Source: JACCZR01 sp035296565 (GTDB taxonomy: Bacteria; Actinomycetota; Thermoleophilia; Solirubrobacterales; Thermoleophilaceae). Taken from it: a stretch of DNA of 64,000 bases. Below, piece by piece: positions 1 through 7,973 of this stretch. The notes beneath the pieces are model-generated. The model was given only the letters and a program-made list of their open reading frames with translations. It was not told the DNA's origin and ran no database searches. Both the position numbers and the translations under genes were made by a program. The number at the start of each line of letters is the position of its first letter. Position 1 is the stretch's first letter. The DNA is taken from contig DATHAQ010000047.1 in the NCBI GenBank assembly GCA_035296565.1, positions 1 to 64,000 of the forward strand, in the 5' to 3' direction.

Positions 1-309
1 GGGCGGCAGGTGGACGGGGCCACCTCGACCATCGCCGCCCTTCCGAAGATCGCCGGCGCCGTGGACGGGCAGGTCCCGATCGTGGTCGACAGCGGGGTGC
101 GCACGGGCGCGGACGCCTTCAAGGCGCTTGCTTTGGGAGCCACTGCCGTGGGTATAGGGCGCCCTCATTGCTACGCACTCGCCCTCGCCGGCGAGCACGG
201 CGTCCGTGAGGTGCTAGAGAACTTCCAGGCCGACCTCGACCTGACGATGGGCCTCGCCGGCTGCCGCTCCGTAAGCGAGATCGGACCCGAGACGCTGGAG
301 GCCCTCTGA
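1..309 (+). CDS. FMN-dependent alpha-hydroxy acid oxidase, C-terminal part (5' end outside window)
   Basis: Open from the first base in frame 1. The visible ~102 residues begin GRQVDGA, then show VPIVVDSGVRTGADAFKAL and ALGATAVGIGRP, the phosphate-binding C-terminal signature of the lactate oxidase / lactate 2-monooxygenase / glycolate oxidase family (FMN TIM barrel). Such enzymes oxidise a 2-hydroxy acid to the keto acid. The catalytic His and the substrate-deciding residues are mostly upstream, so the substrate cannot be given. It stops 2 nt before the next gene and is probably cotranscribed with it. The family call is firm; lactate specificity is only a guess. Confidence 0.85.
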   Translation, partial: GRQVDGATSTIAALPKIAGAVDGQVPIVVDSGVRTGADAFKALALGATAVGIGRPHCYALALAGEHGVREVLENFQADLDLTMGLAGCRSVSEIGPETLEAL

Positions 310-311
310 CC

Positions 312-1289
312 ATGCGCTACTGGACGCAGCTGGCCACCGAGCAGTTCCCTCCCGCCGACCTCGTGCGCCAAGCCGTCGAGACCGAGCGCTGGAGTTTCGA
401 CGGAACCTGCCTCTCCGACCACTTCCAGCCCTGGTGGGAGCCCGGCGAGAGCGCCCAGGCGTGGACCGTGCTCGGGGCGATCGGACAGGCGACCGACTCC
501 CTCCCGTTGGGCACAGGCGTGACCGCTCCGATCCACCGCTACCACCCCGCCGTGGTGGCCCAGGCCTTCGCCTCGCTCGAGTCGATGTTCCCCGGGCGGG
601 CGTTCCTGGGCATCGGCTCGGGCGAGTCGCTGAACGAGACCCCCTGCGGGATGGACTGGCCCCCGGTGGGCGAGCAGGTGGACCGCATGGAGGAGGCGCT
701 GGAGATCATCGATCGCCTCTTCGACGGCGAGCGCCTCGACCATGACGGCGAGCACTTCCGCACCAAGCGCGCGGTGCTGCACACCCGCGGCGAGCGCCGG
801 CCGCCGATCTACGTCTCGGCCTTCGGCCCGCGCGCGGCGAGGATCGCCGCCCGCTGGGGCGACGGGCTCTGGACGCTCGGCGACCCCGACCAGACGCCGG
901 AGCTCATCGACGTCTACAAGGGCGCCTGTGAGGACGCCGGCAAGGCGCCGGGCGAGGTGATCCTCCAGGCCGGCTTCTCCTGGGCCGAGGACGACGACAC
1001 CGCGCTCGCCGGGGCGAAGGTCTGGAAGGCCACCCAGCCGCCCGAGTACTACCGCGAGGACTGGAGCGATCCCGCCGAGATGCAGCGCAAGGCCCAGAAC
1101 GAGATCTCCGACGACGAGTTCAAGGAGAGCTACATCGTCTCCTCCGACCCCGCCGTCCACACCGAGCGCGTGCGAGAGCTCGAGAAGCTGGGCGCGACGA
1201 TCGTGTGCCTGCAGAACGGCTCGGGAGCCGACCCCCACGGCGCGCTGCGCGTCTACGGCGAGCAGGTGCTGCCGCGGCTGCGCGCCTAG
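312..1289 (+). CDS. F420-dependent oxidoreductase of the glucose-6-phosphate dehydrogenase-like family
   Basis: 325 aa luciferase-like TIM-barrel protein. Near the N-terminus LSDHFQPWW places His37 and Trp41 where F420-dependent glucose-6-phosphate dehydrogenase (FGD) has its catalytic His40 and Trp44, and GSGESLNE gives Glu105, matching FGD Glu109. PIYVSAFGPRAARIAARWGDG is the typical cofactor-phosphate region. It probably reduces or oxidises a substrate with coenzyme F420; the sugar-phosphate specificity is not certain because sister families (TIGR03557-like) act on other substrates. ATG start, 2 nt after the preceding oxidase. It implies that the organism makes F420, as actinobacteria commonly do. 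Confidence 0.85.
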   Translation: MRYWTQLATEQFPPADLVRQAVETERWSFDGTCLSDHFQPWWEPGESAQAWTVLGAIGQATDSLPLGTGVTAPIHRYHPAVVAQAFASLESMFPGRAFLGIGSGESLNETPCGMDWPPVGEQVDRMEEALEIIDRLFDGERLDHDGEHFRTKRAVLHTRGERRPPIYVSAFGPRAARIAARWGDGLWTLGDPDQTPELIDVYKGACEDAGKAPGEVILQAGFSWAEDDDTALAGAKVWKATQPPEYYREDWSDPAEMQRKAQNEISDDEFKESYIVSSDPAVHTERVRELEKLGATIVCLQNGSGADPHGALRVYGEQVLPRLRA

Positions 1290-1363
1290 GCTTCGCGCGC
1301 ACGCGCACGCCCTGCGGGAACTTCATCAGCGCCCTGACGAATTCCCCGAGAGGGTGGCGTGCT
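1290..1363. repeat. Convergent intergenic gap with a degenerate TCAG...CTGACGA element
   Basis: Between the stops of the plus-strand F420 gene and the minus-strand DUF72 gene. At 1326-1340 it reads TCAGCGCCCTGACGA followed by ATTC, a diverged copy of the element found perfect at 5614-5628 and 29740-29754. No other feature is visible. Confidence 0.45.
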
Positions 1364-2092
1364 TCAGGCCCGTAGCCGCCTGCGCAGCTCCAGCGCGTTG
1401 CGGACGGCGAATCCCTCCCAGTCGTTGTTGAAGTACACGTAGACCTCGGCGCGGCGGCGCCACTGGCTGATGCGCCGGGCCCAGGTCGCGATCTCCGCGC
1501 TCGAGTAGTTGCCCCGGCGCCCGCGTGCTCCGTAGTGCAGGCGCACGAGGGTCCAGTCGCTGGTCAGCTCGTGCTCTACGTGAGGGCGCGCGGGATGGTC
1601 GCCGATGGCCAGCGCCACGCCGTGCTCGCGCAGCAGGGCATAGACGTCCGGCACGTACCAGCTCGCGTGGCGCAGCTCGAAGCAGTGCCGACCGGGCGGC
1701 AGGCCCTGCAGTGCGTAGGCCAGTCGCTCGTCGTCGCGCTTGAAGTTGTCGGCCAGCTGCCAGACCACCGGGCCCAGCCGGCCGGCGCCCACCAGCGGCT
1801 CGATCGCCTCGTAGAAGCGGCTCACGCCCCTGTCCATGTCGGTGAGCCGCTTCATGTGGGTCAGGTAGCGGCTCGCCTTCGCCGCGAACACGAAGTCCTC
1901 CGGGGTCTGCTCGACCCAGCGGGCCACCGCCGCGGGCTTGGCCAGCCGGTAGAACGTCGAGTTGACCTCGACGGTCGAAAAGCACTCGGCGTAGCGCTCC
2001 AGCCAGTGCGACGCCGGCAGGCCATCGGGGTACAGGCGCCCGCGCCAGTCGCTGTAGTTCCAGCCCGAGCAGCCGACGTGCGCCGGCTTCAC
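1364..2092 (-). CDS. DUF72 (YecE-like) family protein
   Basis: 242 aa. The N-terminus HVGCSGWNYSDWRG and the following YAECFSTVEVNSTFYRL are the hallmark of the DUF72/YecE TIM-barrel family; later VWQLADNFK, CFELRHASW and the C-terminal YVYFNNDWEGFAVRNA complete the full-length domain. The biochemical function of the family is unknown. It starts at GTG 15 nt after the cupin stop and looks like the last gene of the exporter operon. No signal peptide or membrane segment, so cytoplasmic. Confidence 0.9.
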   Translation of the reverse strand: MKPAHVGCSGWNYSDWRGRLYPDGLPASHWLERYAECFSTVEVNSTFYRLAKPAAVARWVEQTPEDFVFAAKASRYLTHMKRLTDMDRGVSRFYEAIEPLVGAGRLGPVVWQLADNFKRDDERLAYALQGLPPGRHCFELRHASWYVPDVYALLREHGVALAIGDHPARPHVEHELTSDWTLVRLHYGARGRRGNYSSAEIATWARRISQWRRRAEVYVYFNNDWEGFAVRNALELRRRLRA

Positions 2093-2107
2093 GGCGCCAA
2101 GACGGCG

Positions 2108-2521
2108 CTACGAGCCGGGCGCACCGCCCTGGGGGCTTTCTTCGCCCTCGGGCAGGCGCCCGTCGCGGCCCACGTAGCCGCCCTTGCCGCCAGTGATCAG
2201 CAGCAGCGCAGGCTCGTCGCCGGGGTTGCGCAACCGGCGAACGGTGGAGGCGTCCACACGGGCGAGCCCGCCCGGGCCGAGCTCCTGCGTGCTGCCGTCG
2301 CCGAACTCGATCTCCACCCGTCCGCGGTGGACGAAGTAGAGCTCCTCCTGCTCGTCGTGGAAGTGCCTCCCGGCCTCGAAATGAGGCGGGAACTCGAGCC
2401 CGTTAACGCCGAAGGCCGTCACGCCCAGCTCCTTGCGTACCTTGCGAAAGCCGGGCCCGCCGTCGCCCAGGTCCTCGATGTTCGCCACGGCCCAGCCGTC
2501 GCCTTGGATCACCTCGCCCAT
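2108..2521 (-). CDS. Small cupin-domain protein
   Basis: 137 aa with one cupin barrel. The metal-binding motif 1 is visible as PPHFEAGRHFHDEQEELYFV at about residues 45-64, followed by GRVEIEFGDGSTQELGPGGLARV and a second half ending PALLLITGG. Such single-domain cupins may bind a metal and a small ligand or act as isomerase or sensor; the ligand cannot be inferred. ATG start, 11 nt downstream of the second permease, so cotranscribed with the ABC exporter. It might sense or modify the exported compound (inference). Confidence 0.8.
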   Translation of the reverse strand: MGEVIQGDGWAVANIEDLGDGGPGFRKVRKELGVTAFGVNGLEFPPHFEAGRHFHDEQEELYFVHRGRVEIEFGDGSTQELGPGGLARVDASTVRRLRNPGDEPALLLITGGKGGYVGRDGRLPEGEESPQGGAPGS

Positions 2522-2532
2522 TGGCGGCAACC

Positions 2533-3312
2533 CTAACCCCCGGCGGCCTCCGCCGCGCGCAGCCCGCGCAGCGCCCAGGCCAGGAACACCGCCCCGAGCG
2601 CAAGGGCCGCCAGGAAGGCCGCGCCGGTGTGGAAGGGCTCGTCGGAGACCAGCCCCCGCAACGACTCGAGGATCAGCGTGAACGGGTTGAAGGTGGCCAC
2701 CGCGTGCACCCAGCCCTCCAGCAGGTCGAGCGGGACGTAGACCGGCGCCAGGAACAGGGCGAGGAAGACGGGGATCTGCATCAGCGGGCCGGCCTGGATC
2801 GAGCGGAAGCGCAGGGCGATGCCGGCTGCCCACATCAGGGCGGTCACGTTGACCAGCAACCCGAGCGCCGACATCCCGATCAGCTGCGGCGCGCCGCCGT
2901 CGACGTTCATGCCCGCCGCCAGCGCGATGCCGAACAGGAGCACCTGGATGAACAGCGCGCGCACGAGCGCGGAGAGCGCGTAGCCCGTCAGCAGGGCACT
3001 GCGCCGGGGAGCGGCCAGCATCATGCGCCGCCCGAAGCCGGACTCGAAGTCGCGCGCGATCCCGAAGCCCGTGAACACGCCCCCGAAGGCCGACGCCTGC
3101 ATCAGCACGAACGAGAACTGGAAGGCCGTGTAGCCCGAGCCGAAGTCGAAGTTGGGAAGGTCCTCCACGCGCGAGAGCCCGCCCGCGAACGCCACGAAGA
3201 AGAACAGCGGGAACATGATCGAGGGGATCAGCAGCGCGGGGTTGCCGAAGAAGTTGTGCAGGTTGCGCCAGGCCACCACCAGCGCGACGGAGCGGTAGCG
3301 CCCGACGCTCAT
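2533..3312 (-). CDS. ABC-2 type transporter permease (DrrB-like), second subunit
   Basis: 259 aa with about six hydrophobic segments, typical of ABC-2 permeases of drug or lipid exporters: an N-terminal YRSVALVVAWRNLHNFFGNPA region, the central FESGFGRRMMLAAPRR cytosolic loop, and a C-terminal NPFTLILESLRGLV motif like the conserved NP(V/F) region of DrrB. Its ATG overlaps the stop of the upstream permease (ATGA), indicating translational coupling; the two permeases probably form a heterodimer served by one ATPase. Confidence 0.87.
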   Translation of the reverse strand: MSVGRYRSVALVVAWRNLHNFFGNPALLIPSIMFPLFFFVAFAGGLSRVEDLPNFDFGSGYTAFQFSFVLMQASAFGGVFTGFGIARDFESGFGRRMMLAAPRRSALLTGYALSALVRALFIQVLLFGIALAAGMNVDGGAPQLIGMSALGLLVNVTALMWAAGIALRFRSIQAGPLMQIPVFLALFLAPVYVPLDLLEGWVHAVATFNPFTLILESLRGLVSDEPFHTGAAFLAALALGAVFLAWALRGLRAAEAAGG

Positions 3313-4088
3313 GTGCGGGTCAACCTCGTGCGCAGGCTGGCGCTGGCGGCCGCCAGGAAGGCCAGGCCGATGGCGATCGAGAAGCCGAAGCCGAGCGCCA
3401 GCGCCTCGCCGTCGAAGCCCTGGATGAAGAGCGAGCGGACACCCTCGATCAGGTAGGAGACGGGGTTGTAGGTCGCCACGGTCTGAAACCAGTCCTGCTC
3501 GATCAGGTTCCGGGGCAGGTTCATCGAGGACAGGAAGAGGAAGACGAACAGCACCGGAAACAGGCCCTGCACCGCCTCGCCGGTGCCCAGCCGCAGCGCC
3601 GCGAAGATGCCGATGCAGCCGAAGGCGAACGAGATGCACAGCGCCAGCGCCAGCAGCACCGGGACGCCGGCGAGGCCGGCCTCGAAGTGGGCCCCGGCAG
3701 CCAGTCCGACGACGAGGTAGATCGCCCCCTGGGCAACACCGAGCACGAGCACGCCAGCCAGCTGACCGGTCACCAGGCTCACCCCGCTCATGGGCGTGAG
3801 CGCCAAGCGGTCCAGGAACCCGGTCTCGATGTCGCGCGCGAGATCGCTGCCCCCGTTGGACACCGAGAAGATCCCGGCCTGGATGAAGGGGATCGCCAGG
3901 GCGAAGGTCAGGAAGGAGTCGGTCGGGAACCCCGGGATCTCGGTGACCTTGCCCAGCCCCGCAGAGTTGATGGCCACGAGGATCATCGGGAAGATCAGCG
4001 AGGGCACGACCTGTGCGGGCTGGCGCAGCGTGCGGAATACGGAGCGGCGCGCGAGCGCCCCGACCTGGAGGGCGAGGGAGCCGCTCAC
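3309..4088 (-). CDS. ABC-2 type transporter permease (DrrB-like), first subunit
   Basis: 259 aa, six predicted membrane spans. RRSVFRTLRQPAQVVPSLIFP at the N-terminus, DIETGFLDRLALTPMSG in the central loop and TYNPVSYLIEGVRSL near the end match the ABC-2 / DrrB family. It is a diverged paralogue of the next gene. It starts with GTG overlapping the ATPase stop (GTGA) and its own stop overlaps the next ATG, so the three genes form one tightly coupled operon under the MarR-linked divergent promoter. Confidence 0.87.
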   Translation of the reverse strand: MSGSLALQVGALARRSVFRTLRQPAQVVPSLIFPMILVAINSAGLGKVTEIPGFPTDSFLTFALAIPFIQAGIFSVSNGGSDLARDIETGFLDRLALTPMSGVSLVTGQLAGVLVLGVAQGAIYLVVGLAAGAHFEAGLAGVPVLLALALCISFAFGCIGIFAALRLGTGEAVQGLFPVLFVFLFLSSMNLPRNLIEQDWFQTVATYNPVSYLIEGVRSLFIQGFDGEALALGFGFSIAIGLAFLAAASASLRTRLTRT

Positions 4089-5083
4089 GCCGGCTGGGGC
4101 GCGTGCGCTGCAGCCTGGTCGCCCTCCTCGCCCTCGCCCTCGAGCGAGTGCCCCGTCTTGGCGAGGAAGACGTCGTCCAGCGACGGCGCGTGCAGCTGGA
4201 GGTGCTCCACCGCCACGCCCTCGGAGTCGAGCGCGCGCACGACGTCGGCCAGGTTGCCCTCGCCGCCTGCGAGCCGCACCGCCACGGCCTCAGGCGTGCT
4301 CTGCGGGCAGTCACCGTCGTGGCCGAAGCGAGCAAGGACTCCGGCCAGCCGGCCGCGGTCGCTCGGGTCGGCGGCGACGGCCTCGACGCTGGGCTGTCCG
4401 ATCTCGGCCTTCAGCGCCGCGGGCGTCCCCTCGGCGACGATCCGGCCGCCGTCGATGATCCCCACCCGGTCGGCCAGGCGGTCGGCCTCCTCGAGGTACT
4501 GCGTGGTCAGGAAGACCGTCACGCCCTCCCCGGAGGCCAGCCGTTCGACCTCGTCCCACATGGCGCTGCGGCTCTGCGGGTCGAGCCCGGTGGTGGGCTC
4601 GTCCAGGAACAGGATCCGGGGGCCGTGGACCAGCGCGAGGGCCAGGTCCAGCCGCCGCTTCATGCCGCCGGAGTAGCCGCCCACCTTGCGGTCGGCCGCC
4701 TCGGAGAGGCCGACGCGCTCGATCAGCTCGTCCCCGCGGCGGCGGCGCTCGTCGCGCGGCAGGCCCTGCAGGGCGGTCTGGAGGCGCATGTGCTCGCGGG
4801 CGGTGAGGAACGGGTCGAGCGCGGCCTCCTGCAGCGCCGCGCCGATGTGCTCGCGAACGTCCGCCCCCTGGGTGGCCACGTCGTAGCCGGCCACCAGCGC
4901 CTTGCCCTCGGTCGGCGGGATGAGCGTGGTGAGCACGTGGACCGTCGTCGACTTGCCCGCCCCGTTGGGGCCGAGGAAGCCGTAGATCTCGCCCTCCTCC
5001 ACGCGAAGGTCGATCCCGTCGACCGCACGCGGACCCTTCTTGAAGACCTTGACCAGGTCGCGGACCTCTATCGCTGCCGGCAT
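4085..5083 (-). CDS. ABC transporter ATPase, DrrA-like
   Basis: 332 aa. Walker A GPNGAGKST at residues 38-46, Q-loop region around AALQEAAL, signature YSGGMKRRLDLAL at 137-149, Walker B ILFLDEPTTGLDP at 157-169, and the switch His region LTTQYLEEADRLADR. The ~100-residue C-terminal extension is typical of daunorubicin-resistance-type (DrrA) ATPases. It would power export of a hydrophobic drug, lipid or polyketide with the two permeases. The start ATG at 5083 is preferred over a longer frame because TACGGT lies 8 nt before it. Confidence 0.9.
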   Translation of the reverse strand: MPAAIEVRDLVKVFKKGPRAVDGIDLRVEEGEIYGFLGPNGAGKSTTVHVLTTLIPPTEGKALVAGYDVATQGADVREHIGAALQEAALDPFLTAREHMRLQTALQGLPRDERRRRGDELIERVGLSEAADRKVGGYSGGMKRRLDLALALVHGPRILFLDEPTTGLDPQSRSAMWDEVERLASGEGVTVFLTTQYLEEADRLADRVGIIDGGRIVAEGTPAALKAEIGQPSVEAVAADPSDRGRLAGVLARFGHDGDCPQSTPEAVAVRLAGGEGNLADVVRALDSEGVAVEHLQLHAPSLDDVFLAKTGHSLEGEGEEGDQAAAHAPQPA

Positions 5084-5091
5084 GGCCCGGC

Positions 5092-5142
5092 ACCGTAGCA
5101 AACTGCTTGATGTTTGCAACTATCGAAGTTTGCGAATATCAT
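5092..5142. promoter_or_regulatory. Divergent marR / exporter promoter with GTTTGC operator repeats
   Basis: Rightward: TTGCAA (5114-5119), 17 nt, TATCAT (5137-5142), then 6 nt to the marR ATG. Leftward: the same palindromic TTGCAA as -35, 16 nt, TACGGT (minus strand of 5092-5097), then 8 nt to the exporter ATG. An inverted repeat GCAAAC (5098-5103) / GTTTGC (5112-5117) and a further GTTTGC (5128-5133) overlap these elements and are probable MarR operator half-sites. Promoter and operator roles are inferred from sequence. Confidence 0.65.
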
Positions 5143-5148
5143 TGGCGC

Positions 5149-5568
5149 ATGAGCACTCCGCCCGACCGGGAGGCCTGGGGGATGGTGCTGGAGCTCTTCT
5201 TCAGCCACTACCGGCCTCGGGTATGGGGCGTCGCCGCCGAGTTCGACCTCGCGCCGATGCAGATGCTCGCCCTCAAGAACCTCGAGCCCGACCGCGAGCT
5301 CCCGATGAGCTCCCTCGCCCAGCTGCTGCACTGCGACGCCTCGAACGTGACCGGCATCGTCGACCGGCTGGAGGGGCGCGGGCTCATCGAGCGCCGCCCC
5401 TCCTCGGAGGACCGGCGCGTGAAGATGATCGCCGTGACCGAGGAGGGCCAGCGGGTGCGCCAGGAGATTGCCGAGCGCATGAACGAGCCTCCTCCCCCCA
5501 TCGCAGCGCTCTCCGAGGACGACCAGCGCAGCCTGCGCGACGTCCTCGCCCGGGCCCTCCGCGGCTAG
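5149..5568 (+). CDS. MarR-family transcriptional regulator
   Basis: 139 aa winged-helix regulator. MPMSSLAQLLHCDASNVTGIVDRLEGRGLIERR is the recognition helix and start of the wing, and SSEDRRVKMIAVTEEGQ is the conserved MarR wing signature. Start ATG 5149 is favoured over an upstream in-frame ATG at 5107 because the latter would put promoter-like DNA inside the gene and TATCAT sits 6 nt before 5149. Divergent from the DrrA-like exporter, so the likely role is ligand-responsive repression of the exporter operon and itself. Confidence 0.9.
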   Translation: MSTPPDREAWGMVLELFFSHYRPRVWGVAAEFDLAPMQMLALKNLEPDRELPMSSLAQLLHCDASNVTGIVDRLEGRGLIERRPSSEDRRVKMIAVTEEGQRVRQEIAERMNEPPPPIAALSEDDQRSLRDVLARALRG

Positions 5569-5613
5569 CGGCCGGCCGGCGTCGTGAGGCACGGCTCCCC
5601 TGTGAAAAATTGC

Positions 5614-5628
5614 TCAGCCGGCTGACGA
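5614..5628. repeat. Perfect copy of the TCAGCCGGCTGACGA element
   Basis: TCAGCCGGCTGA is a perfect 12-bp palindrome, followed by CGA. It is flanked by AAAAATTGC on the left and ATTTC on the right. Read on the minus strand it is a short palindrome followed by a T-rich run, downstream of the minus-strand doxX. See the other copies at 1326, 29631, 29740 and 29970. Confidence 0.6.
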
Positions 5629-5678
5629 ATTTCTCCGCAGGGAGGGCACCACAGCGCCGGGTGACTTCAACCCAGCGC

Positions 5679-5709
5679 GAGGCACGGGCGATCTCTGTGC
5701 CCGTGCCTC
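5679..5709. terminator. Strong hairpin between convergent marR and doxX
   Basis: GAGGCACGGGC (5679-5689) pairs perfectly with GCCCGTGCCTC (5699-5709) across a 9-nt loop. It lies between two converging genes and probably terminates one or both transcripts. No U-tract follows directly, so it may be a bidirectional hairpin terminator or transcript-protecting structure. Confidence 0.6.
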
Positions 5710-5727
5710 CGCGGCTGGAAAACCGGG

Positions 5728-6248
5728 CTAGGCGGCCTGCGGGTGCGCGGAGCCTCCGCGCCTGCCCAGGACCCGCCCGCCGGCCACCACGCCTGCTCCG
5801 CCTGCCACGCCGACGGCCAGCGCAGCCAGCGCCCAGCCGGACCCGGCAAGGTCGAGCCCGAGCGCGTTGTCGAGCGAGGCCGCACCCGGCCCCACCGCCG
5901 ACAGCGCGAACAGCGCCGCGATCAGCGTGAGGTTGAACTCGACGCCGCCGTCCGTGTTGAAAACCCGTTTGCCAGGTGGACGGTGAGCATGGCCGTGACC
6001 ATCACGGCGATCAGACCGGCCGCGGCCACCGGGGTCAACAGCCCGAGGGCAAGCAACACACCCCCGACGAACTCGATCGACCCTGACGCCAGGCCATGGA
6101 AGCGAGCCGGCTCCAAGCCGAGGGAGCCCATGAAGCCCGTCACGCCCTCGATGCCCGGCCCGCCGAACGCGCCGAACAGCTTCTGAGCGCCGTGTGCGGC
6201 GAACAGAACGCCCACGAACGCGTGGAGCACCAGCAGTCCTTCGGTCAT
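5728..6248 (-). pseudogene. DoxX family membrane protein, disrupted by a single-base frameshift
   Basis: The first ~98 codons (LHAFVGVLFAAHGAQKLFGAFGG ... MVTAMLTVHLANG) and the following frame (NTDGGVEFNLTLIAALFALS ...) together make one normal ~170-residue DoxX-like four-helix membrane protein; the family joint reads LANGF-F-NTDGGVEFN. The frame breaks at a run of four A on the plus strand (5960-5963); one more A would restore it. AAGGAG precedes the ATG at 6248 (a GTG at 6251 is an alternative). This is either a real inactivating deletion or a homopolymer sequencing error. DoxX proteins are linked to thiosulfate or redox membrane functions. Confidence 0.8.
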
Positions 6249-6280
6249 CACAACTCCTTCGGTCTTCCGAACTTCGGGTA

Positions 6281-6295
6281 CTTACGTAACGTAAG
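6281..6295. promoter_or_regulatory. Near-palindromic operator-like site upstream of doxX
   Basis: CTTACGTAACGTAAG consists of 7-bp perfect inverted arms around one central A. It lies 30 bp upstream of the doxX start in the divergent gap with the antiporter. Its size and AT content in GC-rich DNA suggest a dimeric repressor site; the regulator is unknown. Confidence 0.55.
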
Positions 6296-6340
6296 CATAC
6301 CCGTTGTGTGCGCAACCAAACCGCCCGAGACCGGCGGTTC

Positions 6341-6346
6341 TAGCTT
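6341..6346 (+). promoter_or_regulatory. -10 box TAGCTT, 6 nt before the antiporter GTG
   Basis: TAGCTT followed by CGTCCT and then the GTG start at 6353. No ribosome-binding site lies between, which suggests a leaderless transcript. Confidence 0.55.
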
Positions 6347-6352
6347 CGTCCT

Positions 6353-7933
6353 GTGGAGTCGCATACCGAGCTGATCCTCTTCGGGCTGCTCCTCGCCGTC
6401 GCGGTGCTGGCCGTGGTCGCTCGCTGGATCCGAGTGCCGTACCCGATCCTGCTGGTGCTGGGTGGCTCGGCGCTCGGCTTCGCGCCGGGGGTTCCCGAGG
6501 TCTCGCTGGACCCCGATCTCGTGCTGCTCATCTTCCTGCCGCCCCTGCTCTACTCGGCGGCCTTCTTCGCCAATCTGCACGAGCTGCGGCGCAACGCCGC
6601 GCCGATCGGCCTGCTGGCCTTCGGCCTCGTGCTGGCGACGATGGGCGCCGTCGCCGTCATCGCACACCACGCGATCGGGCTGAGCTGGGCGGTGGCCTTC
6701 ACGCTCGGCGCGGTGGTCGCGCCCACCGACGCGGTGGCCCCAGTCACGATCGTGCGCCGGCTGGGCGTCCCCCGGCGCGTGATCACCGTGATCGAGGGCG
6801 AGAGCCTGACCAACGACTGGACCGCCCTCGTGCTCTACCGCTTCGCCGTGGCCGCCGTGGTCAGCGGCAGCTTCTCGCTGGCCGAGGCCGGCCCGAAGTT
6901 CCTGCTCACCGGCGTCGGCGGCCTGGCCATCGGCCTCGGCGTGGGCCACGCGATCGCCTGGGTGCGCGCGCGCCTCGACGATCCGCCCACGGAGATCACT
7001 ATCGCGCTGCTGACCGGCTACGCCGCGTACCTGCCCGCCGAGGAACTGGGCTTCTCTGGGGTGATCGCCGCGGTGACCGTCGGCGTCTACATGGGCTCGC
7101 AGACCTCGCGCCTGACCACCCCGACCGTGCGGATGCAGGGGTATGCGGTGTGGGAGATCATCCAGTTCCTGCTCAACGCCTTCCTGTTCGTGCTCATCGG
7201 CCTGCAGCTCCCGGGGGTGCTCGACGGGCTCGACGAGCGCAGCACCGGCGAGCTGGCCGGCTACACGGCCCTGGTGGGCATGGCGGTGATCGTCGTCCGC
7301 GTGCTGTGGGTGTTCGCCTTCACCTACGTACCGCGGGCCGTAATGCCCCGCATCGCGGAGCGCTCGCAGACTCCATCCTGGCGCCAGACCGCGGCCATCT
7401 CCTGGTCGGGAATGCGCGGCGGGGTGTCGCTGGCCGCCGCCCTCGCCATCCCCCTGACCGTGGACGGGGGGGGTCCGTTCCCCGACCGGGACCTCGTCAT
7501 CTTCCTGACCTATGCGGTGATCGTCGCGACCCTTGTCCTGCAGGGGCTCACCCTGCCCGGGGTGGTGCGGGCGCTCGGACTCGAGGATGACGGCCTGGAC
7601 TCCGAGGAGGAGCTGCACGCCCGGGTCCAGACCGCGCTGCGGGCCCGCGAGCGCGTGGAGGAGCTGTCGGGAGAGAAATGGGTCAACGCCGACACCGCCG
7701 TGCGCCTGCGGGGGCTGTACGAGTGGCGCCACCGGCGCTTCAGCGCCCAGGCGGACGGCGACGGCGCCGATTACGACGAGCGCTCGGCCGCCTACCAGCG
7801 GCTGGTGCGCGAGGTGATCGGAGCAGAACGCCAGACCCTGCGAAAGCTGCGCAACGAGGGCCGGATCACCGACGAGGTCATGCGCCGGGTCGAGCGCGAC
7901 CTCGATCTCGAGGAGAGCCGGCTCGAGGCATGA
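6353..7933 (+). CDS. Na+/H+ antiporter, CPA1 family
   Basis: 526 aa: about twelve membrane spans in the first ~410 residues, then a ~115-residue charged cytoplasmic tail rich in Glu/Arg. Family marks are FTLGAVVAPTDAVAPVTIVRRLG, the ion-path Asp motif with IEGESLTNDWTALVLYR, and SWSGMRGGVSLAAALAIPL. It exchanges Na+ (or K+) for protons across the cell membrane for pH and salt control. GTG start with TAGCTT just upstream. A second, related antiporter lies at 45935-47521. Confidence 0.92.
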   Translation: MESHTELILFGLLLAVAVLAVVARWIRVPYPILLVLGGSALGFAPGVPEVSLDPDLVLLIFLPPLLYSAAFFANLHELRRNAAPIGLLAFGLVLATMGAVAVIAHHAIGLSWAVAFTLGAVVAPTDAVAPVTIVRRLGVPRRVITVIEGESLTNDWTALVLYRFAVAAVVSGSFSLAEAGPKFLLTGVGGLAIGLGVGHAIAWVRARLDDPPTEITIALLTGYAAYLPAEELGFSGVIAAVTVGVYMGSQTSRLTTPTVRMQGYAVWEIIQFLLNAFLFVLIGLQLPGVLDGLDERSTGELAGYTALVGMAVIVVRVLWVFAFTYVPRAVMPRIAERSQTPSWRQTAAISWSGMRGGVSLAAALAIPLTVDGGGPFPDRDLVIFLTYAVIVATLVLQGLTLPGVVRALGLEDDGLDSEEELHARVQTALRARERVEELSGEKWVNADTAVRLRGLYEWRHRRFSAQADGDGADYDERSAAYQRLVREVIGAERQTLRKLRNEGRITDEVMRRVERDLDLEESRLEA

Positions 7934-7973
7934 TCATCCCGCCGCTAGAGTCCTTCGACGGAGGTCGAACGAG

